Origin: UA16 sp965661575
GTDB lineage: Bacteria; Bacteroidota; Bacteroidia; Flavobacteriales_D; Sanyastnellaceae
Assembly: GCA_965661575.1 (NCBI GenBank)
Contig: CBFIEJ010000003.1
Location: forward strand, 1 to 64,000
Length of the DNA stretch: 64,000 nt
Direction: 5' to 3'
Shown here: positions 1-8,386 of the stretch, piece after piece
Position numbering within the stretch: the first letter of the stretch is position 1
Layout: the number at the start of each line of letters is the position of its first letter
Position numbers and translations under genes: made by a program
Notes under the pieces: model-generated
Told to the model about the DNA's origin: nothing
What the model saw: only the letters and a program-made list of their open reading frames with translations
Database searches by the model: none

Positions 1-54
1 TCCAATGTTATGGGGCTTTAAACCCATATGGTAGCGACTTTGACTAATGCGCAT

Positions 55-82
55 AAAAAAGCCCGAGACAAAGTCTCAGGCT
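55..82 (-). terminator. Rho-independent terminator of the tRNA-Met gene
   Basis: Bases 60-69 and 73-82 form a 10-bp stem with a 3-nt loop. Read on the minus strand the one imperfect pair becomes G-U, and the stem is followed by six U residues (complement of 55-60). It lies just downstream of the leftward tRNA gene, so it should end that transcript. The plus-strand version has a mismatch and a weaker T tract. Confidence 0.85.
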
Positions 83-94
83 TTCTTTTCCTTG

Positions 95-168
95 TAGCGG
101 GAGGGAGACTCGAACTCCCGACCTCAGGATTATGAATCCTGCGCTCTAACCGGCTGAGCTATCCCGCC
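95..168 (-). tRNA. tRNA-Met (CAU anticodon)
   Basis: The minus strand folds as a complete cloverleaf. The 7-bp acceptor stem pairs 168-162 with 96-102, with a G-U at the first pair. The D arm contains AGCTCAG, the anticodon loop is TTCATAA (anticodon CAT), and the T arm contains GTTCGAGTC. The 3' CCA is not encoded, so it must be added by the CCA enzyme, which is also in this window (11827-13239). The sequence resembles elongator tRNA-Met rather than initiator. A CAU tRNA whose C34 is modified to lysidine and reads Ile AUA codons cannot be excluded. Confidence 0.95.
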
Positions 169-178
169 AAACGCGGCG

Positions 179-186
179 CAAATATA
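179..186 (-). promoter_or_regulatory. -7 promoter element of tRNA-Met
   Basis: The minus strand reads TATATTTG, an exact match to the Bacteroidota -7 consensus TAnnTTTG. It ends 10 bases before the mature 5' end of the tRNA. This fits a short transcribed leader removed by RNase P, and it gives an internal reference for where this consensus sits relative to transcribed DNA. Confidence 0.7.
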
Positions 187-286
187 ATACTGAACGAATG
201 AAAAAAACCGAAAACTCAATTTTTCAAAAACACCGCGTTCGATGCAAAGATTCGCACTATCTTGCCATTTGAGAGACAAATGACCC

Positions 287-673
287 ATGGACAAAGAAAA
301 ATTTCAAGTAGAACACCCCATCAATAGCTCCAAGGGAGTGCTATTCAACATGTTTAGCACACCGAGTGGATTAGCGGAATGGTTCTGTGATGATGTCAAC
401 ATCAAGAAAGATGTCCATATTTTTCTGTGGGATGGCAGTGAAGAAAGTGCAAGACTCGTGACGAAAAAGCGCGACGAATACATCAAATTCCGATGGCTCG
501 AAGACGAGGAAGAAGGTCTATCCACATTTTTTGAATTCAGGATCAAAATTGACGACCTCACAGGCGATACTGCTATCGTCATTACGGATTATGCAGAGGA
601 GGACGACATTGAAGATGCGAAAGAGCTGTGGTCAGCTCAGATTGACCGACTCAAGCAGGTTTTAGGGGCTTAA
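287..673 (+). CDS. START-like domain protein
   Basis: This 128-residue soluble protein resembles the small START-like / AHSA1-related proteins widespread in Bacteroidota, which have a helix-grip fold with a hydrophobic cavity. Visible family features are the N-terminal EHPINSSKGVLFNMFSTPSG segment, the WFCDDV motif near residue 32 and the C-terminal amphipathic helix ending in RLKQVLGA. No signal peptide or membrane segment is present. The start is the ATG at 287. The gene stands alone, facing the convergent trmN6 gene 26 bases downstream. The ligand is unknown. Confidence 0.8.
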   Translation: MDKEKFQVEHPINSSKGVLFNMFSTPSGLAEWFCDDVNIKKDVHIFLWDGSEESARLVTKKRDEYIKFRWLEDEEEGLSTFFEFRIKIDDLTGDTAIVITDYAEEDDIEDAKELWSAQIDRLKQVLGA

Positions 674-699
674 TCCGCTGCGGAAAACCACACCGGTCT

Positions 700-1464
700 T
701 CAGTGCCATTCGAGAATGAAATCATTCAGGAGGCTTTTGTAGCGATCTGAATGCTTCGGCCTGCCCGTTTGACGGATCCCGACTTCTATATCAAGCCGTT
801 CTATTTCAACAGTAGCATGATGCGGGCTCACGACTTCAGTCAGGCACCATTCCGATAAAAACCGTTTTGGCTGGTGGTCTTTTGTACCTGCAATTTCGCA
901 ACAACGTGTCATAATAAAACCAGCATCTGTTGCTTCCTGCAGGAGTGCCAACTTCCGATCCATGGGCCAAACGAGAGCGAACCTCCCCTCCTTCTTCATC
1001 GCGGTTTTGGCCGATGACAACAACTCTTCTAAAGGAAAAAACTCGTCGTGCCGAGCCAAATTGCGCGCATGATTCGGAGATTTTGGTTTTTCATGAAAAA
1101 AAGGTGGGTTACTCACGACCAAATCGTAAGTCTCTTCAGTGGCCAAATGACAAGTGTATTCTTGAGCACTTTGCTGCACAGCATGCAATCTGCTTTCAAA
1201 AGGTGACAACTGGAAATTCTCTTCTGCCTGAATCGCAGCACTTTCCTCAAGCTCAACTCCGGTGACAACGGCATGAGGAGCTCGCTGTGCGAGCATGAGC
1301 GCAATGATGCCTGATCCCGTACCAAAATCAATAATGCGCGACGCGTTTTCGACGCTGCACCACGATGCCAACAACAAGGCATCCGTGCCAATTTTCATTG
1401 CACATTTGTCGTCTCTGATCGAAAACTCTTTGAATTCAAAGAGACGGTTTTCAGATTTCCCCAC
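700..1464 (-). CDS. tRNA1(Val) adenine-37 N6-methyltransferase (TrmN6 family)
   Basis: A class I SAM-dependent methyltransferase of about 254 residues. After the start come the family block FKEFSIRDDKCAMKIGTDAL, SAM-binding motif I (DFGTGSGIIALMLAQR) and the catalytic NPPFF motif of N6-adenine methyltransferases. Family members methylate A37 of tRNA-Val. I chose the GTG at 1464, two bases past the stop of the upstream gene. It gives the N-terminal length seen in E. coli YfiC; an in-frame GTG at 1494 would overlap the upstream gene by 28 bases. It is the last gene of a leftward operon with the PaaY-like and thiolase genes. Confidence 0.85.
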   Translation of the reverse strand: MGKSENRLFEFKEFSIRDDKCAMKIGTDALLLASWCSVENASRIIDFGTGSGIIALMLAQRAPHAVVTGVELEESAAIQAEENFQLSPFESRLHAVQQSAQEYTCHLATEETYDLVVSNPPFFHEKPKSPNHARNLARHDEFFPLEELLSSAKTAMKKEGRFALVWPMDRKLALLQEATDAGFIMTRCCEIAGTKDHQPKRFLSEWCLTEVVSPHHATVEIERLDIEVGIRQTGRPKHSDRYKSLLNDFILEWH

Positions 1465-1466
1465 GG

Positions 1467-2066
1467 CTAAGCTTTTGATCGGCGCGATTGCCACGTTTCA
1501 AATTCAGGAAAATCAGCGATGCGATTCTCGGGCTCTATGTTCAGCGGACCTGTCTCGTGTGACGATGAATGCATCTCCTCGGGCAAATTTTGGTAGAGTG
1601 CCGTGCCCTCAATTTTGTGCGCAATCATTTCATCAGAGACGTCGCCTATTCGCTTGCCGGGATTGCCCACGATTAGACTTCGTTCTGGCCAATGCGACTG
1701 AGCCTTCACTAACGTGAGCGCACCGACAATCGATTCCTTTCCAATCTTCACATCGTCAAGCACCACCGCATTCATTCCCACCATGCATTGTTCGCCAATG
1801 GAAGCTCCATGAACCATTGCACCGTGTCCGATGTGGGCACCCGTCTCTAACTTTACTGTTGTCCCAGGAAACATATGGAGAACGGCATTCTCCTGAACGT
1901 TGCACCCATCCTCCAAGATGATTCGCCCCCAATCGCCGCGCAATACAGCTCCAGCGCCGATGAAGCAACGGGCTCCGACAGTGACATGGCCGATCACCGT
2001 TGCCGTTGGGTGCACATAGCTCGTCGGATCAATGACGGGCACCATTCCTTTGAACGACTGTATCAC
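1467..2066 (-). CDS. PaaY / gamma-carbonic-anhydrase family hexapeptide protein
   Basis: A left-handed beta-helix protein of 199 residues with many hexapeptide repeats (for example VIGHVTVG, ARCFIGAGAV, GAMVHGASIG). The histidines in HMFPG and HIGHGAMVHG are placed like the metal ligands of gamma-carbonic anhydrases. The N-terminal YVHPTATVIG segment and the overall length match PaaY, a thioesterase that hydrolyses stalled CoA intermediates of phenylacetate breakdown. The start is the GTG at 2066, because the residues before the ATG at 2045 still align with PaaY. It lies 21 bases downstream of a PaaJ/PcaF-like thiolase, which supports a CoA-thioester role. Plain carbonic anhydrase activity is the alternative. 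Confidence 0.8.
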   Translation of the reverse strand: MIQSFKGMVPVIDPTSYVHPTATVIGHVTVGARCFIGAGAVLRGDWGRIILEDGCNVQENAVLHMFPGTTVKLETGAHIGHGAMVHGASIGEQCMVGMNAVVLDDVKIGKESIVGALTLVKAQSHWPERSLIVGNPGKRIGDVSDEMIAHKIEGTALYQNLPEEMHSSSHETGPLNIEPENRIADFPEFETWQSRRSKA

Positions 2067-2087
2067 TTTTGATTAGATTTAGAAGAT

Positions 2088-3296
2088 TCAGGTTGCTTGC
2101 GCATTTTTCAAAATGGTCGCGTAGCCTTGGCCAACACCAATGCACAACGTTACAAGCGCGTATTTTTTATGGCTTCTCGCCAATTGCTTTGAAGCTGTCA
2201 GCAAAAGCCTCGCACCTGTCATCCCGAGAGGATGTCCCAGCGATATCGCTCCGCCCTGAGGATTGATGCGTGAATCGTTGTCAGATAAACCCCAACTGCG
2301 GGTGCATGCAAGAGCCTGGGCCGCAAATGCTTCGTTCAATTCGATTAAATCCATGTCTTCCATACGCAAGCCCGCTCGCTCTAATGCAAGCTCAGACGCC
2401 TTCACTGGACCAATGCCCATGATCCTTGGCTCAACACCAACGACCGCCGTTGATAAGACTTCGGCGAGTGGTTCTAAATCATGACGATTCAAACCCTTTT
2501 CAGAAGCATAAAGAAGTGCACAGGCGCCGTCATTCAATCCACTCGCATTGCCTGCTGTCACACTTCCACCTTCTTTTTTGAAGGCAGGCCGTAATTTGGA
2601 CAACGCTTCTAATGTTGTCGTAGGGCGAATGAATTCATCTTCTTCGAACATCAAGTCTTCTTGCTTTCTCCTCTTGATGACCACATCCATCATCTCTTCC
2701 CGCCGGAAAGACTTGGACGCCACAGCTTTTTGATGTGACCAAAGCGCAAAGGCATCTTGGTCTTCTCTCGAAATGCCATGAATCGCCACCAAGTTCTCTG
2801 CAGTTTGCCCCATGCCCTCTGTTCCGTATGCCTCGTCAAGTTTGGAGTTGATAAATCGCCAACCAAAACTCGAATCAAACATTTGACTGTCGCGACCGAA
2901 CGGTTTCGAAGCCTTGGACATCACCCAAGGTCCACGCGTCATATGTTCGACGCCACCAACAATTGCAAGTTCACCATCGCCAACGTGAAGCATTCGCGCC
3001 GCATGAGCCCCCGCAGCCATTCCAGAAGCGCAGAGTCGATTGATGGTTTCACCCGGGACGGACGCAGGCAATCCTGCCAGCAATGCGGCCATGCGAGCGA
3101 CATTGCGATTGTCCTCACCGGCCTGATTAGCACAACCCATCAAAACATCTGCAATAGCCGACAAATCGAGGTTTGGATGACGATGCAGCAGGTTTTGGAT
3201 GGGTAAGGCAGCCAAATCGTCGGCACGGATGGGCGCCAGTGTACCTCCAAAATTTCCAATGGGAGTTCGCACTCCGTCTACGATGTATGCATTCAT
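2088..3296 (-). CDS. 3-oxoadipyl-CoA thiolase-like acetyl-CoA acyltransferase
   Basis: A thiolase of 402 residues carrying all catalytic elements: the nucleophilic cysteine in NRLCASGM (about residue 90), the histidine in GHPLGMTGAR, and the second cysteine in CIGVGQG. The N-terminal block (RTPIGNFGG, IRADDLAALP) and CANQAGEDNRNVARMAALL are characteristic of the PaaJ/PcaF branch, which cleaves 3-oxoadipyl-CoA to succinyl-CoA and acetyl-CoA. It heads a three-gene leftward operon with PaaY-like and TrmN6 proteins. No other aromatic degradation genes are visible, so the true substrate may be a fatty beta-ketoacyl-CoA. Confidence 0.88.
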   Translation of the reverse strand: MNAYIVDGVRTPIGNFGGTLAPIRADDLAALPIQNLLHRHPNLDLSAIADVLMGCANQAGEDNRNVARMAALLAGLPASVPGETINRLCASGMAAGAHAARMLHVGDGELAIVGGVEHMTRGPWVMSKASKPFGRDSQMFDSSFGWRFINSKLDEAYGTEGMGQTAENLVAIHGISREDQDAFALWSHQKAVASKSFRREEMMDVVIKRRKQEDLMFEEDEFIRPTTTLEALSKLRPAFKKEGGSVTAGNASGLNDGACALLYASEKGLNRHDLEPLAEVLSTAVVGVEPRIMGIGPVKASELALERAGLRMEDMDLIELNEAFAAQALACTRSWGLSDNDSRINPQGGAISLGHPLGMTGARLLLTASKQLARSHKKYALVTLCIGVGQGYATILKNAQAT

Positions 3297-3318
3297 GAGA
3301 TTTCAACCATGTATTGGT

Positions 3319-3326
3319 CAAAGATA
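3319..3326 (-). promoter_or_regulatory. -7 promoter element of the thiolase operon
   Basis: The minus strand reads TATCTTTG, an exact TAnnTTTG match, 22 bases before the thiolase ATG. No clear TTG -33 element lies at the usual distance. Unlike several other genes here, this placement leaves a short 5' untranslated leader. Confidence 0.5.
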
Positions 3327-3374
3327 GAAGGTAGAGCCTCGTTGCTCACACATTGAATGCGCTTACTTTGTTCC

Positions 3375-4502
3375 ATGCGCATAGCTGTCTTATCTGTCTT
3401 CCCTCCCTTTCGAGGTGGAATCGCCCAATTCAATGCAAGCATGTGCGAGGCCTTCGAGTCAGAGGGCCACACCATGCTCCGCGTAAATTTCAGTCGACAG
3501 TATCCGACCATGCTTTTTCCCGGAGAAAGCCAGTATGAAGAAAGTCAAGCATCTTTGGAAAACCCAATGCTTGATTCCATCAATCCTATTTCTTGGAGAA
3601 ACACAGCACGTTTCATTGCTGAATTTTCGCCAGATGTATTGGTCATCCCCTTCTGGCAGCCCTTTTTGTTGCCTGCCCTTACTGCAACGGCGCGGCGCGT
3701 CAAAGCCACCATGCCGAGCGTTGAAATTGTTGGACTGATGCACAATGCAACATCCCATGAATCGCAGTCTTTTGCAGCATACTTTGTGCGACAATTTCTC
3801 AAACAGCTAGACTCGGTTTGGACGCTCAGTGAAGCCGTTGCTCAACACCCTCTTGTCTTCCGCAAAGCAAGACGAATTCAGGAATTATTTCACCCTGTTT
3901 ACAATCACTTTCCGGCATTGCAGCCGCAGCAGTCATCGAGACGCCGCCTCCAGTTGCCCAGCCCTGAGGATGCGCACATCATTTTGTTTTTCGGGCTCAT
4001 TCGGGCATACAAAGGACTCGAAGTATTGCTAGACGCTTTGCCGTTCATGCAAGACAAGATCAAACCTGTGCATCTCATCATTGCCGGCGAATGCTACGAA
4101 GACTGGTCAAAATATGAATCGGCCATCGAAAGAAATGGGGCTCAACATCTTGTGCACGTTCACAATCACTTCATCGACAACGAAGAAGTCCCCTGTTTTT
4201 TCGGAGCAGCTGATTTGGTTTGCCTGCCTTACCGCTCTGCTTCTCAAAGCGGTGTCACTGCCATTGCAATTCAATATGGAATGCCCGTTGTGGCAAGCGC
4301 TGTCGGCGGACTCATTGAATACTTCAAAGACAATTCCCTCGGAACGCTCTGCGAACCGAATGACCCGCATTCGCTTGCGACTGCCGTCAACACCCAACTC
4401 TCTGCTCCACCTTTGGTCGAAGCAGAGGTAAAGAGCGTGCAAGACCGATTCTCCTGGCAAGCCTTTGCTCAGCGCTCCATTGCGAGTTTGGATAGTGCCT
4501 AG
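3375..4502 (+). CDS. GT4-type glycosyltransferase
   Basis: A retaining GT-B glycosyltransferase of 375 residues. The N-terminal MRIAVLSVFPPFRGG is typical of the GT4 glycine-rich acceptor-domain loop. The C-terminal half holds the nucleotide-sugar domain, with FGLIRAYKGLEVLLDAL and SQSGVTAIAIQYGMPVVASA. Family members add sugars to lipid carriers or exported glycans. An ATG also exists at 3357. I prefer 3375 because it gives the canonical N-terminus and lies 4 bases after a TTACTTTG box (one mismatch to TAnnTTTG). The gene is not in an obvious polysaccharide cluster, so acceptor and donor are unknown. Confidence 0.85.
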   Translation: MRIAVLSVFPPFRGGIAQFNASMCEAFESEGHTMLRVNFSRQYPTMLFPGESQYEESQASLENPMLDSINPISWRNTARFIAEFSPDVLVIPFWQPFLLPALTATARRVKATMPSVEIVGLMHNATSHESQSFAAYFVRQFLKQLDSVWTLSEAVAQHPLVFRKARRIQELFHPVYNHFPALQPQQSSRRRLQLPSPEDAHIILFFGLIRAYKGLEVLLDALPFMQDKIKPVHLIIAGECYEDWSKYESAIERNGAQHLVHVHNHFIDNEEVPCFFGAADLVCLPYRSASQSGVTAIAIQYGMPVVASAVGGLIEYFKDNSLGTLCEPNDPHSLATAVNTQLSAPPLVEAEVKSVQDRFSWQAFAQRSIASLDSA

Positions 4503-4537
4503 TGCCGTTGCTATATCCGGTCAGAAATCGCTCAGGG

Positions 4538-4561
4538 TTCGCACTGGGATTCGCACTGGAC
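4538..4561. repeat. 12-bp tandem duplication between convergent genes
   Basis: TTCGCACTGGGA is followed directly by TTCGCACTGGAC in the 62-base gap between two convergent genes. It looks like a slippage duplication. It has no hairpin and no T tract, so it is not a terminator. Confidence 0.6.
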
Positions 4562-4564
4562 TGT

Positions 4565-5578
4565 TTAGAAAGAGCTCTTTAGGAGCGGATCGAAAACAAA
4601 GGTCTGAACGAGTACAACTTCTCCCCTGAACCGCGCATACATCCGGGCGCCGTCCCAAGGATTGAGATTGCCTTCTTCGTCATACGTATCCATGGTTGGT
4701 TCTTTCCAGAGCAACTCGATGCTCGATGTCAACGTGGAGTCTACGTTCCAAGCAGAGAGCGTGAAAGCGGGTGGCACTTGGAGAATACTGTCCAAGCCAC
4801 GATCAGTCAGGTGATTGTTGTAGGTTTCAAGGTGAACCTTTCGAAATCTATTGAAGTGATCCTGTGCCTCCAATGTATCGATAGCAGCTCGCGTTTTCGA
4901 CTTCAAACCGGAAAACGAGATGTTCCCAATCGAATCGACGCGCATGGAATAATCCAAGTTGGTTTCGTGGTGCTGAACACGGATGCCACCCAGCGATTTT
5001 CCTGGATAATCAAAAACACCGGTATAACGCCATTCACGTTCATCTGTAAAGAAACGCGTTGAAAGGAAGCCCGTGAAGCCTTCCATATGCGTCACAAAGG
5101 GCTCATCTGCGACATTGCCGTAAGCATCTCCAAGCAACATGTACGTGCCGGTATGACTCTGGTCTGACGTGCCGATGTACCAAACCTTCGTCGGCGATTC
5201 ACCTCCTTGATAAATCTCAACTTTCTTTGCCCGACCGGCGAGCATGCGGTTGATTGTCTCTAATTTAGCTTTTGCAACAGGGCTCTGCACTTTGACGCGC
5301 TTAAAGGTCTTCAGCAAAAGATCGACAGCGTCTTTGCGTGCAACGTGCTCACCGTTCAATGACCAGTAACGTTGGCCGGGCACACGCTCGAGTAGAGCTT
5401 GCTTCCCGTCCTTATCTGCAATGAAAATCTTTGTCACTGCAGACGTGTCTGCAACCGCAAAAGCTGAAGCTTCAACCTTGCTCATTTCAGCTTGTGAATT
5501 GTTGCCGTACTCGCGGACGATAACAGCCACAGCCGTCACAAACAAGAGGATGTAAAAGAGTCGTAAATTTCTATGCAT
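4565..5578 (-). CDS. DUF4340-like membrane-anchored protein of the Gld cluster
   Basis: A protein of about 337 residues with one N-terminal membrane segment (RLFYILLFVTAVAVIV) and a large outside domain. The sequence ITNMLAGR-like region (residues about 105-110) and the VWYIGTSDQSHTGTYML stretch match what I know of DUF4340 proteins, which commonly follow GldF/GldG-type ABC components. I chose the ATG at 5578. A TTG at 5611 would overlap gldFG by 29 bases, while 5578 lies 4 bases past its stop. The role is unknown; position suggests it works with the Gld ABC system. Confidence 0.75.
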   Translation of the reverse strand: MHRNLRLFYILLFVTAVAVIVREYGNNSQAEMSKVEASAFAVADTSAVTKIFIADKDGKQALLERVPGQRYWSLNGEHVARKDAVDLLLKTFKRVKVQSPVAKAKLETINRMLAGRAKKVEIYQGGESPTKVWYIGTSDQSHTGTYMLLGDAYGNVADEPFVTHMEGFTGFLSTRFFTDEREWRYTGVFDYPGKSLGGIRVQHHETNLDYSMRVDSIGNISFSGLKSKTRAAIDTLEAQDHFNRFRKVHLETYNNHLTDRGLDSILQVPPAFTLSAWNVDSTLTSSIELLWKEPTMDTYDEEGNLNPWDGARMYARFRGEVVLVQTFVFDPLLKSSF

Positions 5579-5582
5579 GGTA

Positions 5583-8057
5583 TCAAGAGTTGTCCAAAAC
5601 GTCTTTCGCAAAACGCTTGCGCCTTAGAGTGGTGAAAAGCAGCCCGAGAACTAGAGTAATTGCAATGGGCAATCCAAGCGCGAAGGATTGCCATCCCAAG
5701 CGCTCTTTTCGAATGCGTTCCCGGTTCAATGGACGAAGTGCAATCGTCCGCGACCTTACTGATATTGCGGACGATTCATCGAGTAAGTAGCTGATTGCGT
5801 TGCGCAAAAACTCCTTATTATCGTAAACGACCCTCCCCGCGTATCGGTCATAGCCAAGCGGCAAAATCATTGGACCATTCGGACCACTTTTCACCTTATT
5901 TCTCGCGATGTCCCCATCCGCAACAAAAATTTGGGCAGTGGGCACGCTTTCCGAAACGAACGCAAACTCAGGGTCATTCAGCAAGGTTGAAGGCAATCGA
6001 TTCGTGAATGCCGATTGAAAGGAGCCTTCAACAAGAACGGCCAGTGGCTGATTGGGCTTGTTGTTCTGCGCAAAATACTCAGGCGTTAATTCGACAATGC
6101 TGCTCGACACGCGGACCGGTGATTTGTATTCCCGGGCCATTTCAGAACTTGTAAGAAGAACGGTCTTAATCAGTTCTCCGTCTGAGTTTACGGTATCAAT
6201 GCTCGAAACAAAATCTAGGTGAATGGGATCTAGATTGGTCGTGATGGGGTGATTGATGCCTTGAGGTATCGCAATGGGCGAAAAATACCAATTGAACACT
6301 TGCATATTTCGCTGGTCGCCACTCGGTCCAGCATCCATAACAATCGGAGCGCATTGGGCGTCCACAACCAAATTCCGATTGAATCGAACACCATATTGGA
6401 AGAGTTGATCCGAAACATCCAATTCATTTGAAACAGCCATTGTCATCGCGTTCATGGATAGGCTGTCTCGGTTCACAAGCATCGGATCCACGAGCCACAA
6501 GACACGTCCTCCATTCATGATGAATTGATCCAATATCACTTGATCTTTGGGATCGAACGCAGAGTCTGGCTGCGCAATGATGGCCAAGTCAAAGCGATTG
6601 GTTCTGCGGTTCATTCCGTCGAGCAATTCTGACAGAATATTCAACTGTCCATCAATTTCGACACGCAGGACGCTGTAGTCAACATCAAGATCCATCGTCA
6701 AATCAGCCATTTCAGCTTCACCCAACTCACCATGCCCCTCGATGATGGCTATTCGAGGAGGCTCAATGCGTGTGAGCTTACGTATGCCACTGGTCAATTC
6801 ATATTCAATGGAATTGATTGAGCCTTGAATCATCACATCCGTCGGCTCCGGAATGTCAGATTTAAAAAATTGGACAACTTCCTTTTTACCCCGGTAGGAC
6901 AAAATTGCCGCTGGCCAGACTGTCTTGAAGGCTTGCAAGCCGTTCTCCTGGTAGGCAATTCGTGTAAACTGCAGGCCTTGCTCCACAAGTTTCTCTTCAT
7001 TCTGCCCAATGGTTTGGCGGTCATCGATTTCGTAGACATCCACAAACTGAAACCTCACATTTCCATTGGAAGCGTCAGCGAAGTCTTGCAATTGATAACG
7101 AACGGCTCGTTCCAATCTTTTCCAATTCGCCGGATAGTCTCCAGACAAATAGCATGTCACAAAAATTTCATCGTCGACGTTTTGGAGCAAATCCACTGAG
7201 GCCGATGTCATTGTAAATCGCTTGTCACTTGTGAAATCAAATTGCACAGGAATCGACAAAGCAATGAAATACACCACAGTGGCGATGGCAGTCCCGAGCA
7301 ACCACCGCGTGAGCTCTACCTTCCGAATACTGCGTTTCCAGACAATGGCCAAGCGTGCCAGCCACAAAAACAAAAAATCAATGAATAAAAAGTACGCCAC
7401 ATCATCGCCACGAATCAAACCTCGGCTGATGGACTGATAATGCGACTGCATCCCCAACTGGATGAAAGGCAACTCCCAGTCGCCCAGCCAATCGAAACTT
7501 GCCACTGCAGTGAACCCGATGAAGCCCAATACCAAAGTAACAGCCGTTAACAGAAAGGACACGAGCGCATTGCTGACCAATGCCGAGGCCAATATGCCCA
7601 ACGCCGTAAAGGCTGATCCCAGAAGCACCAAGCCAAGGTAACTGCCACCAATCGCTCCAAGGTCAAAATTCCAATGCGGCTGCCCCAACCAACCAATGAC
7701 AGGCAAGAAAATCAAGGTGGGGACGAGAGCAAGGATCAGCACCGTAAATGCACCTAAATACTTTGCAAGGACCACTTGAGTCTCTGAAATCGGCTTTGTC
7801 AGAAGCAATTCCATCGTTCCACTTGCCTTCTCCTCGGAAAAGCTGCGCATGGTAATTGCCGGGATCAAGAAAAGAAAAACCCAAGGGGTCCAGATGAACA
7901 AGGCATCCAAGTTCGACTGGCCCTGATCCAAAATATTCCATTCACCAGGAAACACCCAAAGAAACAAGCCTGTGAGCAGCAAAAAAGCGCAAACGACCAC
8001 GTACCCCATCAGGGTGCTGAAAAAAGTCCGGAGTTCCTTTCGGATGAGTGCCTTCAT
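5583..8057 (-). CDS. GldF-GldG fusion, gliding-associated ABC transporter component
   Basis: An 824-residue protein joining two genes that are normally separate. Residues 1 to about 243 are a GldF-type ABC permease with about six membrane segments and the SFSEEKASGTMELLLTKP motif of ABC-2 permeases. Residues from about 244 are GldG: a membrane segment, the FTSDKRFTM motif, a large periplasmic domain including PPRIAIIEGHGE, and a C-terminal membrane anchor (about 790-810). GldA, the ATPase partner, is not in the window. The start is an ATG. The gene is followed within 4 bases by the DUF4340-like gene, with which it likely forms an operon. It is linked to gliding and T9SS function in flavobacteria, but the exact substrate is not established. 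Confidence 0.88.
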   Translation of the reverse strand: MKALIRKELRTFFSTLMGYVVVCAFLLLTGLFLWVFPGEWNILDQGQSNLDALFIWTPWVFLFLIPAITMRSFSEEKASGTMELLLTKPISETQVVLAKYLGAFTVLILALVPTLIFLPVIGWLGQPHWNFDLGAIGGSYLGLVLLGSAFTALGILASALVSNALVSFLLTAVTLVLGFIGFTAVASFDWLGDWELPFIQLGMQSHYQSISRGLIRGDDVAYFLFIDFLFLWLARLAIVWKRSIRKVELTRWLLGTAIATVVYFIALSIPVQFDFTSDKRFTMTSASVDLLQNVDDEIFVTCYLSGDYPANWKRLERAVRYQLQDFADASNGNVRFQFVDVYEIDDRQTIGQNEEKLVEQGLQFTRIAYQENGLQAFKTVWPAAILSYRGKKEVVQFFKSDIPEPTDVMIQGSINSIEYELTSGIRKLTRIEPPRIAIIEGHGELGEAEMADLTMDLDVDYSVLRVEIDGQLNILSELLDGMNRRTNRFDLAIIAQPDSAFDPKDQVILDQFIMNGGRVLWLVDPMLVNRDSLSMNAMTMAVSNELDVSDQLFQYGVRFNRNLVVDAQCAPIVMDAGPSGDQRNMQVFNWYFSPIAIPQGINHPITTNLDPIHLDFVSSIDTVNSDGELIKTVLLTSSEMAREYKSPVRVSSSIVELTPEYFAQNNKPNQPLAVLVEGSFQSAFTNRLPSTLLNDPEFAFVSESVPTAQIFVADGDIARNKVKSGPNGPMILPLGYDRYAGRVVYDNKEFLRNAISYLLDESSAISVRSRTIALRPLNRERIRKERLGWQSFALGLPIAITLVLGLLFTTLRRKRFAKDVLDNS

Positions 8058-8071
8058 TGTGAAGTGCGAAT

Positions 8072-8386
8072 TTACATATCTAACTTCATTCCATCAGCAA
8101 CATTCCAATCAACCGACCAAGCAACAGGCTTGTTAGCAAAGAGGGCTTTTGTCTTCGGCCAAATGCTTCCGAATAGGGCTGATTTTCGATAAGCATTGAG
8201 GTCGTCCTGACTCGTCCACCAACTTAATGTTGTTCGCAGTTGAGGATGATCAGCCGACGTCAACATTTCAACCTTTTGACAGCCCGGCATGGCTTCAATA
8301 CGAGGTCTTATTTCGACAAATAATGCATCAAATCCTTCAACCGATTCGAGTTGAAATTCCATCTTTACAATTCTCAAGATTTTCAT
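8072..8386 (-). CDS. ABM-like (dimeric alpha-beta barrel) small protein
   Basis: A 104-residue protein with the ferredoxin-like pattern of antibiotic-biosynthesis-monooxygenase-type proteins. It shows an N-terminal strand, MPGCQKVEML, then LRTTLSWWTSQDDLNAYRKS before the last helix and strand. Proteins of this fold range from heme-degrading enzymes to proteins without known activity. Its ATG shares one base with the TGA of the upstream SAM hydrolase gene (TGATG), so the two are probably translationally coupled. It lies 14 bases before gldFG. No specific reaction can be assigned. Confidence 0.65.
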   Translation of the reverse strand: MKILRIVKMEFQLESVEGFDALFVEIRPRIEAMPGCQKVEMLTSADHPQLRTTLSWWTSQDDLNAYRKSALFGSIWPKTKALFANKPVAWSVDWNVADGMKLDM

